From contig JACZUR010000006.1 of NCBI GenBank assembly GCA_022573095.1, positions 1-22,198 of the forward strand: a DNA stretch of 22,198 bases. The letters run 5' to 3'. Shown in pieces: positions 7,611 through 16,193 of the stretch. This stretch comes from Gemmatimonadota bacterium (GTDB lineage Bacteria; Gemmatimonadota; Gemmatimonadetes; Gemmatimonadales; GWC2-71-9). The notes below the pieces were generated by a model. That model searched no databases and was not told the origin of the DNA. It saw only the letters and a program-made list of their open reading frames with translations. A program made the position numbers and the translations under genes. Position 1 is the first letter of the stretch, and each line of letters begins with the position of its first letter.

Positions 7611-8849
7611 CTAAGTTTCACCAGCCGTGGCAAGAGCATCCACAAACGAGTTCAGCACACGGCAGGCGGTGTCAACATCCTGCACGGAAATGGATTCCTC
7701 GGGAGCGTGGCTGATACCACCCTTACACCGAACGAACAGCATCCCGACTCTCGTCAGCTCTCCCAGGACCATGGCGTCGTGGCCCGCCCCGCTGGAAATC
7801 TGGCGCGGCTTGATACCGAAGTGCGCAACTGCCGCTTCTAAGTGTTCAATGAACCCCGCAGAGCACAAGCACGACGGATATTCATACGTTCGCCTTATGT
7901 CGAACCGAACTCTTCTGCGTGACCCGATAGCTTCAATGGACCTGCCGATGTCGTCGATCGCGGTTTTGCGTACTTCGTCGTCGGGAGATCGGATGTCGAT
8001 ACTGAAATGAGCAGTTCCGGGAATTACGTTCGGAGCCCCCTTCTCAACATTCATCTGTCCCACGGTTCCAACTAGATGATCCTGACCCCGACACCTGCGT
8101 TCGACGTCCAACACAACCTCCGCAGCAGCCGCAAGAGCATCTTCTCTCATGGACATAGGCACAGTACCGGCATGGCCTGACGAACCCGTTACCGACACTG
8201 CAAAGCGGCTTGCACCGGCTATGGAAGTGACCACACCTACCGGGATGCCTTCATTCTCGAGGACGGGGCCCTGTTCGATATGTACTTCGATATATCCGAG
8301 AACATCCGCTCTGTTACGCGCAACAGATTCGAACTTATCAGGATCGCCACCAAATTCTATGAGAGCATCCGACAATACTACTCCGTCGGCATCGCTTACA
8401 TCGAAGTGAGAGCGTTCGAGCGTACCCGCTACGGCGCTGCTCCCAGTTAGGGCGCAGGGGAAGCGAACACCCTCCTCGTCTCCAAATCCAAACACCTCGA
8501 TTGCAAATGGGAGCCGTCGTCCTTCCAGTCTCTTGACGCAGGCTATGGCGGCTAATACGCCCAGCGTTCCATCGTATTTGCCGCCGTTCCTTACTGAATC
8601 CAGATGGGAACCAAGCAACAGCGCGGGAAGTCCCGGTTCCTGTCCTTCGTAACGACCAACGACATTCCCAACCGCATCAACGCTGGCCGGCATCCCCGCT
8701 TCCGTCATCCACTCCGCGACCAAGTCAACAGCTGCACGGTGTTGCGGACTCAGGTAGAGTCGCGTGAGACCTTCGAACGAAGCAGAAAAGCGCGCAAGCT
8801 CATCGACCCGATCCATCACCTCCTCGCCCAGCCTCAAATCAGCGTTCAT
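7611..8849 (-). CDS. allC: Allantoate amidohydrolase (AllC-like, M20 Zn-dependent hydrolase)
   Basis: A 412-residue enzyme of the allantoate amidohydrolase / N-carbamoyl-L-amino acid hydrolase / beta-ureidopropionase group, predicted to hydrolyse allantoate to ureidoglycine, CO2 and ammonia. Family motifs are GSHLDSVRNGGKYDG (H82, D84, D93), FGFGDEEGVRF (E125, E126), HIEQGPVLE, GSSGHAGTVPM, and SSGAGHDAM near the C-terminus. The reading frame is open upstream to 8906, but ATG 8849 overlaps the uraD stop as ATGA, the standard coupled arrangement, so I place the start there. Sequence alone cannot fully separate allantoate from N-carbamoyl amino acid substrates. The neighbours puuE, puuD and uraD make allantoate much the most likely. 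Confidence 0.9.
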   Translation of the reverse strand: MNADLRLGEEVMDRVDELARFSASFEGLTRLYLSPQHRAAVDLVAEWMTEAGMPASVDAVGNVVGRYEGQEPGLPALLLGSHLDSVRNGGKYDGTLGVLAAIACVKRLEGRRLPFAIEVFGFGDEEGVRFPCALTGSSAVAGTLERSHFDVSDADGVVLSDALIEFGGDPDKFESVARNRADVLGYIEVHIEQGPVLENEGIPVGVVTSIAGASRFAVSVTGSSGHAGTVPMSMREDALAAAAEVVLDVERRCRGQDHLVGTVGQMNVEKGAPNVIPGTAHFSIDIRSPDDEVRKTAIDDIGRSIEAIGSRRRVRFDIRRTYEYPSCLCSAGFIEHLEAAVAHFGIKPRQISSGAGHDAMVLGELTRVGMLFVRCKGGISHAPEESISVQDVDTACRVLNSFVDALATAGET

Positions 8850-9373
8850 TCTGCAACCAAATCTTTGAGTCGCAAATACGCGATGCATTCCACCGCCCGC
8901 AGGCAATTGGCTAGCTCGGTTTCTCTTGAATTGCCGATCCGTTCGGAGAACGCCTCCAATATATCCATCCTCGTACTGCCTCTTACAGCCATGATGAAGG
9001 GAAAACCGAACTTCTTTTTGTAGTCTCTGTTAAGACGCTGAAATTGTTCGAACTCCTGTGGCGTGCATTGATCCAGCGCGGCGCTGGCCTGCTCCGCCAT
9101 CGAACTACTCGTGAGATCCCCGGCGACGGCCGCCTTTCCAGCAAGATCCGGGTGGCAGCGGATCAGTTTCATCCGCCGACCTCCGTCCGATCCATTTACT
9201 ATCTCCTGCATCCTGCGGTGGAGATCGTCTATTCCACCGAAAGGGCGCAGTTCCCATGCTTCCTCGGCCACCCAGGGAGAACGCTCGTAAAGCCTCCCAA
9301 AGAGCCTGACAAACGCGTCACGATCCATGCGGTTTATTTCAGCTGGTTTCAACCGGCGCACAGTCTGGGTCAT
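8846..9373 (-). CDS. uraD: 2-oxo-4-hydroxy-4-carboxy-5-ureidoimidazoline (OHCU) decarboxylase
   Basis: Decarboxylates OHCU to S-allantoin, the third step after urate oxidation. At 175 residues it has the usual length. Characteristic segments are RCHPDLAGKAA with the catalytic His74, a SSMAEQASAALD segment with E94/Q95, and KFGFPFIMAVRG (121-132), the family hallmark. The start is ATG 9373. The stop overlaps the start of the allC-like gene by 4 nt (ATGA), so the two are coupled. Upstream is an unusually long 345-bp gap before the puuE stop codon, so uraD may have its own promoter despite sitting in the same leftward run. Confidence 0.95.
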   Translation of the reverse strand: MTQTVRRLKPAEINRMDRDAFVRLFGRLYERSPWVAEEAWELRPFGGIDDLHRRMQEIVNGSDGGRRMKLIRCHPDLAGKAAVAGDLTSSSMAEQASAALDQCTPQEFEQFQRLNRDYKKKFGFPFIMAVRGSTRMDILEAFSERIGNSRETELANCLRAVECIAYLRLKDLVAE

Positions 9374-9718
9374 CGAGTCAACCAGAAAGTTCCGGTTCGA
9401 AGAACACGCGATCTAGCCAACCCAGACAATTACCACTGGAACAAGACCCCCTAGGTGAGCCGCCGGTTCTATCCGCGCTGCATCGCTGACCACAGAGAGA
9501 GAGCAAATGCACATTACACCTTTGACACTCCACCCCAATATCACGATGCGTTATTGTCAAGCAGCATATCGGTGTTCCAGATTACACCTCCTTCGCTCAC
9601 CTAGTACCGCGTGAGCAGTCATTCCCGCTCGTTGGTCGGCACCCGGTCGTCCGACCCAATGGCTTGATCCCGACTCATGTTGAGTCTTGGCCATCCCACG
9701 GGCGAAGCCTTTAGGTGA
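9374..9718. other. 345-bp non-coding gap inside the leftward purine run
   Basis: No credible gene is seen here. Open frames are short and without family resemblance, and no tRNA shape was found. Structure that can be seen: a perfect 10-bp inverted repeat, CTAGGTGAGC at 9451-9460 and GCTCACCTAG at 9595-9604; a 9-bp direct repeat, ATTACACCT, at 9513-9521 and 9581-9589; and GGTGT/ACACC at 9571-9575 and 9584-9588 as a possible small hairpin. It may hold a promoter or operator for uraD-allC-M20, or a remnant of a lost gene. Confidence 0.4.
9451..9604. repeat. 10-bp perfect inverted repeat pair
   Basis: The arms lie at 9451-9460 and 9595-9604, with 134 bp between them. Too short to be insertion-sequence ends with confidence; paired operator half-sites or chance are equally possible. 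Confidence 0.4.
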
Positions 9719-10645
9719 TCAGCCTGATCCCTGAGAAACCACAGTATATGGATGATGCTCGATCCAGTGTTTCGCAATGTCGATCCGTCTACAGATCCAC
9801 ACCTGCTCGTGATCTTGCACATAATCAAGAAAACGCATCAGCGCGGCTAGTCTTCCCGGCCGACCTGCCAGCCGACAGTGGAGTCCAACAGACATCATTT
9901 TGGGAGCGTGGTCGCCCTCCGCATACAGCACGTCGAAGGAGTCTTTCAGATAGGTGAAGAACTGATCGCCTGAATTAAAGCCCTGTTGCGTGGCAAACCG
10001 CATGTCGTTGTTATCTAACGTGTACGGCACAACGAGGTGTGGCTTACCGACATCGACCCAATACGGAAGATCGTCGTTGTAAGCATCGGAGTCGTACAAT
10101 ATTCCGCCCGCTTCGACTACAAGCCTCCGGGTATTAGGGCTACACCTCCCCGTATACCATCCCAGCGGCCGAGAACGCGTCACCCGTTCTATCTCGGCGA
10201 GCGCCAACTGCACGTGCTTCCTTTCTTCATCTTCGTCAACGAACTGATAATCGATCCACCGCCACCCATGGCTCGCAACCTCGAAGTCCGCCTCGATCAT
10301 GGCTACCGCAGCTTCTGGATTCCTCCCCAAGGCCATACCGACCGCAAAGATCGTAAGGGGGAGTTCGCGACCTCTGAACAGATCGTAGATACGCCAGAAG
10401 CCAACCCTACTCCCGTACTCGTAGATCGACTCCATGTTCAGGTGCCGGACGCCTTCGTACGGAACCGCCCCGGTTATCTCCGAGAGAAACGCCTCAGATT
10501 CGCCGTCGCCGTGAAGTATGCACCGCTCCCCACCTTCTTCGTAGTTGAGCACGAACTGCAAGGCAATCCGAGCGTCCTTGGGCCACTTAGGATTAGGAGG
10601 ATTCCTCCCATATCCGATCAAATCGCGCGGATAGTGGGCGGCCAC
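9719..10645 (-). CDS. puuE: Allantoinase PuuE (polysaccharide deacetylase-like family)
   Basis: A cofactor-independent allantoinase of the PuuE type, unrelated to the metal amidohydrolase AllB. It opens S-allantoin to allantoate. The 308-residue length matches described PuuE proteins. Family segments include an N-terminal RDLIGYGRNPPNPKWP, RIALQFVLNYEEGGE, the YGSRVGFWRIYDLF stretch, ASHGWRWIDYQ, GWYTGRCSPNTRRL and SVGLHCRLAGRPGR, all consistent with the NodB-like fold. The start is GTG 10645, one base after the puuD stop, without its own clear ribosome binding site, so translation is probably coupled to puuD. Confidence 0.94.
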   Translation of the reverse strand: MAAHYPRDLIGYGRNPPNPKWPKDARIALQFVLNYEEGGERCILHGDGESEAFLSEITGAVPYEGVRHLNMESIYEYGSRVGFWRIYDLFRGRELPLTIFAVGMALGRNPEAAVAMIEADFEVASHGWRWIDYQFVDEDEERKHVQLALAEIERVTRSRPLGWYTGRCSPNTRRLVVEAGGILYDSDAYNDDLPYWVDVGKPHLVVPYTLDNNDMRFATQQGFNSGDQFFTYLKDSFDVLYAEGDHAPKMMSVGLHCRLAGRPGRLAALMRFLDYVQDHEQVWICRRIDIAKHWIEHHPYTVVSQGSG

Positions 10646-10646
10646 G

Positions 10647-11807
10647 TCAGTCTATCGGAGAACCGCGATTAACCCAGTCCCCGATTAATCGACGTTCTTC
10701 GAGCGTTATTCCCGTGATATTCCCCGGCGGCATCGTCTCTGTGTCCACCGCCACGGCTCTGATCCTGCCCGCGAAGTCTCGTATCCGATCCACGGTATCG
10801 AAGTCAATCCCCGCAGGCGGCGCCGCGAATGCATCGTTGGTTGGCGTAAGAGAGTGACACGATAAACACCTCTGGTTTACAATTGCGATGATATCCGAAA
10901 ACGACGCCTGCTGTCCGCTATCGATACCGGCCTTGCGCGGGATCGTGAGGACTGCAAGCCCGACAAGTCCCGCGATTATGGAAGGCGCAATCCAAGGCGC
11001 CTTCTTCCCAGCGTTTCTGAGATTAAAGAAATGTCGCGTACCGATCCCGATCAGCGAAAGAAGTATCAAGATGACCCAGTTGTACTCGTGCCCATAAGTC
11101 ACGGGATAGTGAATACTTATCATGAGGAACAGCACCGGCAGAGTCATGTAGTTGTTGTGAAGAGACCTCATCGCCGCATGCCGGCCTTCCGCCACGTCGG
11201 GTTCACCTCCGCGCTTTATCGCAGCGACCAGCCGTTGCTGCGATGGAATAATCACCCAAAGGACATTGGCCGTCATGATCGTTCCCAGCATGGAGCCGAC
11301 ATGTATGTAAGCTGCGCGGGCTCCAAGAACTTCGCCCAGAACGTAAGCGGATGCTGCCAGAAGCGATAGCAACCCAATGACAAGAACTGGTTTGAATTTA
11401 GCAAGAGGCGATCGGCATAACCCGTCGTACATAAACCACGCTAGAACCAACGCGCTGACGCCAACCGCGATCGCAGCAAACGTACTGATGTCGGCCACCG
11501 CCGGATCCACCAGGTACAACTCGGCGCCCATGTAGTATACAAGAACCAGCAGCGAGGCGCCGCTAAGCCACGTTAGGTATGCTTCCCACTTGAACCAGTG
11601 TAGCACTTCCGGCAGTTCGTCGGGCGCGACAACGAACCTCTCGACTCTATAAAATCCGCCGCCATGAACCGACCATAGCTCACCCCCCACGCCTACTTTC
11701 GGCTTGACGGGATCTCTGAAACTGTGATTCAACCAGTTGAAGTAGAAAGAAGTTCCAATCCAGGAGATACCGGCGATGAGATGAACCCACCGCACAACCA
11801 GCTCCAA
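10647..11807 (-). CDS. puuD: Membrane urate hydroxylase PuuD with C-terminal cytochrome c domain
   Basis: Oxidises urate to 5-hydroxyisourate in the membrane, passing electrons to a cytochrome c domain and on to the respiratory chain, and so replaces soluble uricase. The first ~290 residues are the urate oxidase N-terminal membrane domain, with about eight hydrophobic helices and the family segments WVHLIAGISWIGTSFYF, WFKWEAYLTWLSG and RSLHNNYMTLPVLFLM. The C-terminal ~90 residues carry a heme c site, CLSCH at 314-318, with M359 (TMPPGN) as the likely sixth ligand. The TTG at 11807 is the only usual start, but homologous sequence appears to extend about ten codons further upstream (FLQW before the TTG) up to a stop at 11841-11843, where only CTG 11834 or other non-standard codons are available. 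It heads the leftward purine operon. Confidence 0.93.
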   Translation of the reverse strand: MELVVRWVHLIAGISWIGTSFYFNWLNHSFRDPVKPKVGVGGELWSVHGGGFYRVERFVVAPDELPEVLHWFKWEAYLTWLSGASLLVLVYYMGAELYLVDPAVADISTFAAIAVGVSALVLAWFMYDGLCRSPLAKFKPVLVIGLLSLLAASAYVLGEVLGARAAYIHVGSMLGTIMTANVLWVIIPSQQRLVAAIKRGGEPDVAEGRHAAMRSLHNNYMTLPVLFLMISIHYPVTYGHEYNWVILILLSLIGIGTRHFFNLRNAGKKAPWIAPSIIAGLVGLAVLTIPRKAGIDSGQQASFSDIIAIVNQRCLSCHSLTPTNDAFAAPPAGIDFDTVDRIRDFAGRIRAVAVDTETMPPGNITGITLEERRLIGDWVNRGSPID

Positions 11808-12045
11808 CCATTGGAGGAAATGTTGAGAGATCAGAAGACTTTACCTTGTCAGGGATCGCAATACATATATGATGAACTAGATCAACTTGCAATATTGGAA
11901 CCACTTAGGTGCCCATCGCCACTTGCAGAGAGTGTGGGATACATACATGATTTATCTACACTAACGCAGGCGAACGGAGGCACGGAGCGCGATAGCTGCC
12001 CACCGCAAACAAGAGGGCCGCTCCGCGTTAGACCAGGAGTAACGA
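11808..12045. promoter_or_regulatory. Divergent control region between puuD and uraH
   Basis: About 240 bp separate the two transcription directions of the purine locus. The region is AT-richer than the genes. It contains two copies of an imperfect palindrome, ATACATATATGAT at 11861-11873 and ATACATACATGAT at 11939-11951, matching at 12 of 13 bases. A repeated ACTTGCA occurs at 11885-11891 and 11921-11927. These are candidate operator sites for a purine-responsive regulator, which is not encoded in the window. The uraH ribosome binding site CAGGAG lies at 12034-12039. No clear sigma-70 promoter was identified. Confidence 0.5.
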
Positions 12046-12396
12046 ATGGGACAACTTACAACGCACGTCCTCGACGTCGCGCGGGGCAGACCTGGCTCCG
12101 GGATGCAGATCGACCTGTTTGCAGTCGGAGAAAACCGAGAACCCATCAAGTCAGTGACTACCAATGATGACGGTCGAACCGACGAAGCACTGCTGCTAGG
12201 CGACAGCTTCGTAGCCGGAGTCTACGAACTCGTCTTCCACGTCGGCGCTTACTATTCGGCGTCGGGAATGGCTCTGCCGGATCCGCCCTTTCTGGACGAC
12301 GTGACAATCCGCTTTGGAATAGCTGAACCTTCTCAGCACTATCACGTGCCGCTGCTCACATCTCCCTGGAGTTATTCAACATATCGAGGCAGCTGA
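12046..12396 (+). CDS. uraH: 5-hydroxyisourate hydrolase (transthyretin-like)
   Basis: Hydrolyses 5-hydroxyisourate, the PuuD product, to OHCU. The 116-residue length and motifs are classical: an N-terminal LTTHVLDVARGRPG segment with the catalytic His, an NDDGRTD segment with the active-site Arg, a PFLDD segment, HYHVPLL, and the C-terminal tetrapeptide YRGS that defines the family. No signal peptide is present, so it acts in the cytoplasm. The start ATG is preceded by AGGAG at a 6-7 nt spacing. It is the first gene of the rightward operon, 4 bp before xdhA. Confidence 0.97.
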   Translation: MGQLTTHVLDVARGRPGSGMQIDLFAVGENREPIKSVTTNDDGRTDEALLLGDSFVAGVYELVFHVGAYYSASGMALPDPPFLDDVTIRFGIAEPSQHYHVPLLTSPWSYSTYRGS

Positions 12397-12400
12397 ACCC

Positions 12401-13855
12401 GTGACCACCCAAATCCGCTTTCTTCTTGGCGACAAGCTGATGGTCCTGAAGGACGTAGATCCTTCAATGACCGTTCTTAATTTTCTTCGGTGCGTTGTTG
12501 GGCGGCCGGGCTCGAAGGAAGGGTGCGCCGAAGGCGACTGTGGCGCGTGCACAGTAATGTTGTGCGAGTTGCGTGGTGATGACCTGCAGTATCGAGCAGT
12601 GAATTCATGCATCCTCTTCCTACCAGTTCTCGATGGGAAACAACTTGTCACAGTTGAAGATGTGAAGTCGGAAAACGGCACACTCCATCCCGTCCAGCAA
12701 GCCATGGTGGACTCACATGGGTCTCAATGCGGCTTTTGCACGCCCGGCTTTGTCATGTCTCTCTACACCGCTTATCAGACCGAGCGATCGTTAACACGAA
12801 ACCAAGTCGACGATGTTCTTGCAGGCAATCTCTGCCGCTGTACCGGATACTCCCCCATAGCAACCGCCGCAATGCGAATGTATGAGTACAAAGAACCGTC
12901 AGTGAAGGGGAACAACGTACTCGAACAACTGCAAGACATCCGTCGTAACGAAGTACTTGAACTCAACTGGGCAGACAGGAAGTATTATGCGCCCGCGAGT
13001 CTAACCGAATTCGCCACACTCTACGCACAATACCCAAACGCCCACATACTTGCGGGCGGCACTGACGTCGGCCTCTGGATCACTAAACAACACCGTGACC
13101 TGGATACGATCATCTATACAGGTGGCGTACAGGAACTCCTTGCCATCGATGAAACCTCGGACCAGTTGGTGATAGGGTCAGCGGTTACATTCAGCGACGC
13201 ACACCCACCGATCTCCCGGCTTTACCCCGATTTCGGCGAGCTTATCCGGCGCTTTGGCTCGGTTCCGATAAGAAACTCCGCAACGATCGGCGGCAACATA
13301 GCCAACGCGTCGCCAATCGGTGACGCTATCCCACCGCTGATGGCGCTGGGCGCGACGCTGCTGTTAAACAGGGACGGAGAGACGCGCGAAGTGCTGCTCG
13401 ATGATTTCTTCGTTGGGTATCACGCCACGATTCTTGAGCCCGGCGAGTTTATTCAAAGCATTGTCATCCCAATACTCCACAAGCACAGGCTCGGTGTGTA
13501 CAAAATCTCGAAGCGTTTTGATCAAGACATCTCGGCAGTCTGCGCCGCCGTCAGCATCGATCTGGAGGGAGACAATGTACGCGATGTCAAAGTGTGTTAC
13601 GGGGGGATGGCGGAAGTACCCAAGCACGCGACCGAATGTGAACAAGCGCTGAGGGGCAAGCGATGGACTCGAGAGACCGTTGACCTAGCAGCTCGCGCGC
13701 TGCAGCGCGACTTCGCGCCCATTTCGGACATGCGTGCCAGCAGCGAGTACAGAATGCTCGTGGCAAAAAACCTGCTAGTCAAATTTTTCATAGAGACTTC
13801 AGCTCCCAAAACCACTACCAGGATCCTCGAGTATGCAGCAACCTTCGCTGGCTGA
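12401..13855 (+). CDS. xdhA: Xanthine dehydrogenase small subunit (2Fe-2S and FAD domains)
   Basis: The electron-transfer subunit of bacterial two-subunit xanthine dehydrogenase, 484 residues. Residues ~1-85 form a plant-type ferredoxin domain with cysteines C42, C47, C50 and C70. Residues ~90-155 form the helical second 2Fe-2S domain with CGFC (C110, C113) and CRC (C145, C147). The C-terminal part is the FAD-binding domain, with ILAGGTDVGLWITK and SVPIRNSATIGGNIANASPIGD. The length and domain order match XdhA of proteobacteria. The GTG start lies 4 bp after the uraH stop. The 3' end overlaps the start of xdhB by 23 bp. Confidence 0.96.
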   Translation: MTTQIRFLLGDKLMVLKDVDPSMTVLNFLRCVVGRPGSKEGCAEGDCGACTVMLCELRGDDLQYRAVNSCILFLPVLDGKQLVTVEDVKSENGTLHPVQQAMVDSHGSQCGFCTPGFVMSLYTAYQTERSLTRNQVDDVLAGNLCRCTGYSPIATAAMRMYEYKEPSVKGNNVLEQLQDIRRNEVLELNWADRKYYAPASLTEFATLYAQYPNAHILAGGTDVGLWITKQHRDLDTIIYTGGVQELLAIDETSDQLVIGSAVTFSDAHPPISRLYPDFGELIRRFGSVPIRNSATIGGNIANASPIGDAIPPLMALGATLLLNRDGETREVLLDDFFVGYHATILEPGEFIQSIVIPILHKHRLGVYKISKRFDQDISAVCAAVSIDLEGDNVRDVKVCYGGMAEVPKHATECEQALRGKRWTRETVDLAARALQRDFAPISDMRASSEYRMLVAKNLLVKFFIETSAPKTTTRILEYAATFAG

Positions 13856-16181
13856 AAGTACTGTTTCCCCGGGCCGAATAAGGGGCGGTGTACACGACGC
13901 GTTGCCGCAGGACAGCGCGCACAAACACGTCAGCGGCGAAGCGGTCTACGTGGACGACATACCCGCAGCCGAGGGTCAGTTATACGCAGCGATCGGCGTT
14001 AGCGACAACCCCCACGCGCGGCTCACACGATTGGATCTCCAGCCTGTAGAAGACATGGACGGGGTCGTCGCCGTCCTGACCGCCAACGATATTCCAGGTG
14101 TTAACAATATCACTCCGACGGTCGGCTCAGAGCCGGTTTTTGCTCGAGAGCTGGTTGAGTATGCGGGCCAGCCCATCTTCGCAGTTGCGGCGAAAAGTGT
14201 GGAACAGGCCAGACGGGCGGCTCGCAAGGCGATAACCCATTATGACGACCTGGATCCGATCATAACGGTCGATCAAGCCCTCGAAAAACAATGCTACGTG
14301 CTACCCTCTCACACTATGAAACGCGGAGACTCCAAGACGGCCATCGCCTCGGCACCGCACAAAATCTCCGGTAATCTCCGAATCGGGGGCCAAGATCATT
14401 TTTACCTCGAGGGTCAGGTCGCACTGGCTATTCCACAAGAAGATGGCGATGTACTGATCCATAGCTCTACACAACATCCGTCAGAGGTTCAACACACAGT
14501 CGCCAAGGTACTCAGCTGTCCAAACAACGCCGTCACCGTGGAAGTTCGTCGCATGGGAGGGGGATTCGGCGGCAAAGAGACACAGGCCACGCTCTTTGCG
14601 TGCATCGCTGCGCTGCTCGCTCGCGAAACGCGCATGCCCGTCAATCTTTGCATGGATCGCGACGACGACATGATCATAACCGGCAAACGTCATGATTTTC
14701 TGACTGAATACGAAGTTGGATTCGACGACGACGGTAGGATACTTGGCGTCGACTTTTCCCTAGCCAGCCGCTGTGGCATCTCCGCCGACCTTTCGGGACC
14801 GGTCAACGACCGGGCGATGTTCCATTCTGACAACGCATATTACCTCGAAAACGTTACGATAAATTCTCACCGATGTAAGACGAACACTGTCTCAAATACG
14901 GCGTTCCGCGGCTTCGGAGGTCCCCAGGGGATGATGGGGATCGAAACCGTTGTCGATGAAATCGCGCGGCGCCTGAACAAGGATCCACTCGACGTTCGCA
15001 AGTTGAATCTCTACGGCGTAGACGAACGTGATGTGACTCCTTACGAAATGAGGGTCGAGGATACCAATCTTAGCACTATCATCCGTGACCTCGAACAGAC
15101 ATCGAGCTACCGCGAGCGACGAAAAGCAGTCGCGGAGTTCAACGCAAACAGTCCCTTGCTCAAAAGAGGATTGGCTCTTACGCCAGTCAAGTTTGGTATA
15201 TCCTTCACCCTAACGCATCTGAACCAGGGCGGCGCGCTGATACATGTTTACACAGACGGGAGCGTTCACCTCAATCATGGCGGCACCGAGATGGGACAGG
15301 GAGTGATGACGAAGGTTGCCCAGATCGTCGCGGAAGAATTTCAGATCGATATCGACCACGTCAAGATCACTAGCACCAACACGGGAAAGGTGCCGAATAC
15401 GTCGGCGACTGCTGCATCCGCCAGTACGGATTTAAACGGCAAGGCTGCGGAGAATGCGGCAAGAACTATCAAGAACAGATTGATCGATTTTGCAGCCCAA
15501 CACTTCGAGACGAGTGCTGGCGAAGTATCGTTCCGCAACAACGAAGTCGTCGTGGGCAAGCAAACCCTGCCGTTTGCCAAGTTGGTCAAACTGGCCCACC
15601 AGGCGCGAATCTCGCTCTCGTCCACGGGATTTTACAGCACGCCCAAGATTCATTATGACCGCGAGGCGACACGAGGCAGACCGTTTTACTATTTTGCCTG
15701 CGGAGCCGCCGTTAGCGAGGTCGTCATAGACACTCTGACGGGTGAGCACAAACTGTTGCGGGTCGACATCCTTCACGACGTGGGCAAGTCGATCAACCCG
15801 GCGATCGATCGCGGTCAGATCGAAGGAGGATTCGTGCAGGGAATGGGTTGGCTCACAACCGAAGAACTTTGTTGGGACGAATCCGGACACCTCACCACTC
15901 ACGCACCGTCTACATACAAGATTCCCGTGTGCAGCGACGTTCCCGAAGATTTCCGAGTGTCACTTCTCGAAGCAGCGAACAAAGAGGACGTCATATATCG
16001 ATCAAAGGCCGTAGGAGAACCTCCTCTTATGTTAAGCCTCTCCGTGTTCTTCGCTCTGAAAGACGCGATCGCATCAACGAACGGGCACGAGAGGAGCCCG
16101 CGACTGGATGTTCCCGCAACACCGGAACGCGTTCTCATGTCAATCCAAGAACTATCACATCGTCACAGCGATAAGATTTAG
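13833..16181 (+). CDS. xdhB: Xanthine dehydrogenase large subunit (molybdopterin-binding)
   Basis: The catalytic molybdenum subunit, 782 residues, oxidising hypoxanthine and xanthine to urate. Motifs seen are GGQDHFYLEGQ (about 185-195) containing the substrate-binding Glu of the family, GGGFGGKETQ (about 242-251), TAFRGFGGPQGM (about 354-365) with the substrate-binding Arg, the cofactor segment TAASASTDLNG, and AVGEPPLML with the catalytic Glu at residue 729. Presence of both the substrate-binding Glu and Arg favours a true xanthine dehydrogenase over an aldehyde oxidase. ATG 13833 has an AGGA about 8 nt upstream and lies inside the end of xdhA. The xdhC gene follows after 12 bp. Confidence 0.96.
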   Translation: MQQPSLAESTVSPGRIRGGVHDALPQDSAHKHVSGEAVYVDDIPAAEGQLYAAIGVSDNPHARLTRLDLQPVEDMDGVVAVLTANDIPGVNNITPTVGSEPVFARELVEYAGQPIFAVAAKSVEQARRAARKAITHYDDLDPIITVDQALEKQCYVLPSHTMKRGDSKTAIASAPHKISGNLRIGGQDHFYLEGQVALAIPQEDGDVLIHSSTQHPSEVQHTVAKVLSCPNNAVTVEVRRMGGGFGGKETQATLFACIAALLARETRMPVNLCMDRDDDMIITGKRHDFLTEYEVGFDDDGRILGVDFSLASRCGISADLSGPVNDRAMFHSDNAYYLENVTINSHRCKTNTVSNTAFRGFGGPQGMMGIETVVDEIARRLNKDPLDVRKLNLYGVDERDVTPYEMRVEDTNLSTIIRDLEQTSSYRERRKAVAEFNANSPLLKRGLALTPVKFGISFTLTHLNQGGALIHVYTDGSVHLNHGGTEMGQGVMTKVAQIVAEEFQIDIDHVKITSTNTGKVPNTSATAASASTDLNGKAAENAARTIKNRLIDFAAQHFETSAGEVSFRNNEVVVGKQTLPFAKLVKLAHQARISLSSTGFYSTPKIHYDREATRGRPFYYFACGAAVSEVVIDTLTGEHKLLRVDILHDVGKSINPAIDRGQIEGGFVQGMGWLTTEELCWDESGHLTTHAPSTYKIPVCSDVPEDFRVSLLEAANKEDVIYRSKAVGEPPLMLSLSVFFALKDAIASTNGHERSPRLDVPATPERVLMSIQELSHRHSDKI

Positions 16182-16193
16182 GACACACGCTAC

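Noticed and set aside
8850..8906. Longer N-terminus for the allantoate amidohydrolase from an upstream start at 8906
   Set aside because: It would overlap uraD by about 60 bp and adds residues without family resemblance; ATG 8849 in an ATGA overlap is much more likely.
9390..9410. GGTTCGAA sequence resembling a tRNA T-arm
   Set aside because: No acceptor stem, anticodon arm or CCA-side pairing could be built around it.
9378..9560. 60-residue minus-strand open frame in the puuE-uraD gap
   Set aside because: Composition is unlike a protein (many Cys, Ser, Gly), with no motif or good ribosome binding site.
9619..9828. 69-residue minus-strand open frame overlapping the end of puuE
   Set aside because: It runs in another frame across the puuE coding end and shows no family features.
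15432..15902. 156-residue minus-strand open frame inside xdhB
   Set aside because: It is the antisense shadow of strongly conserved xdhB sequence, with no independent signals.
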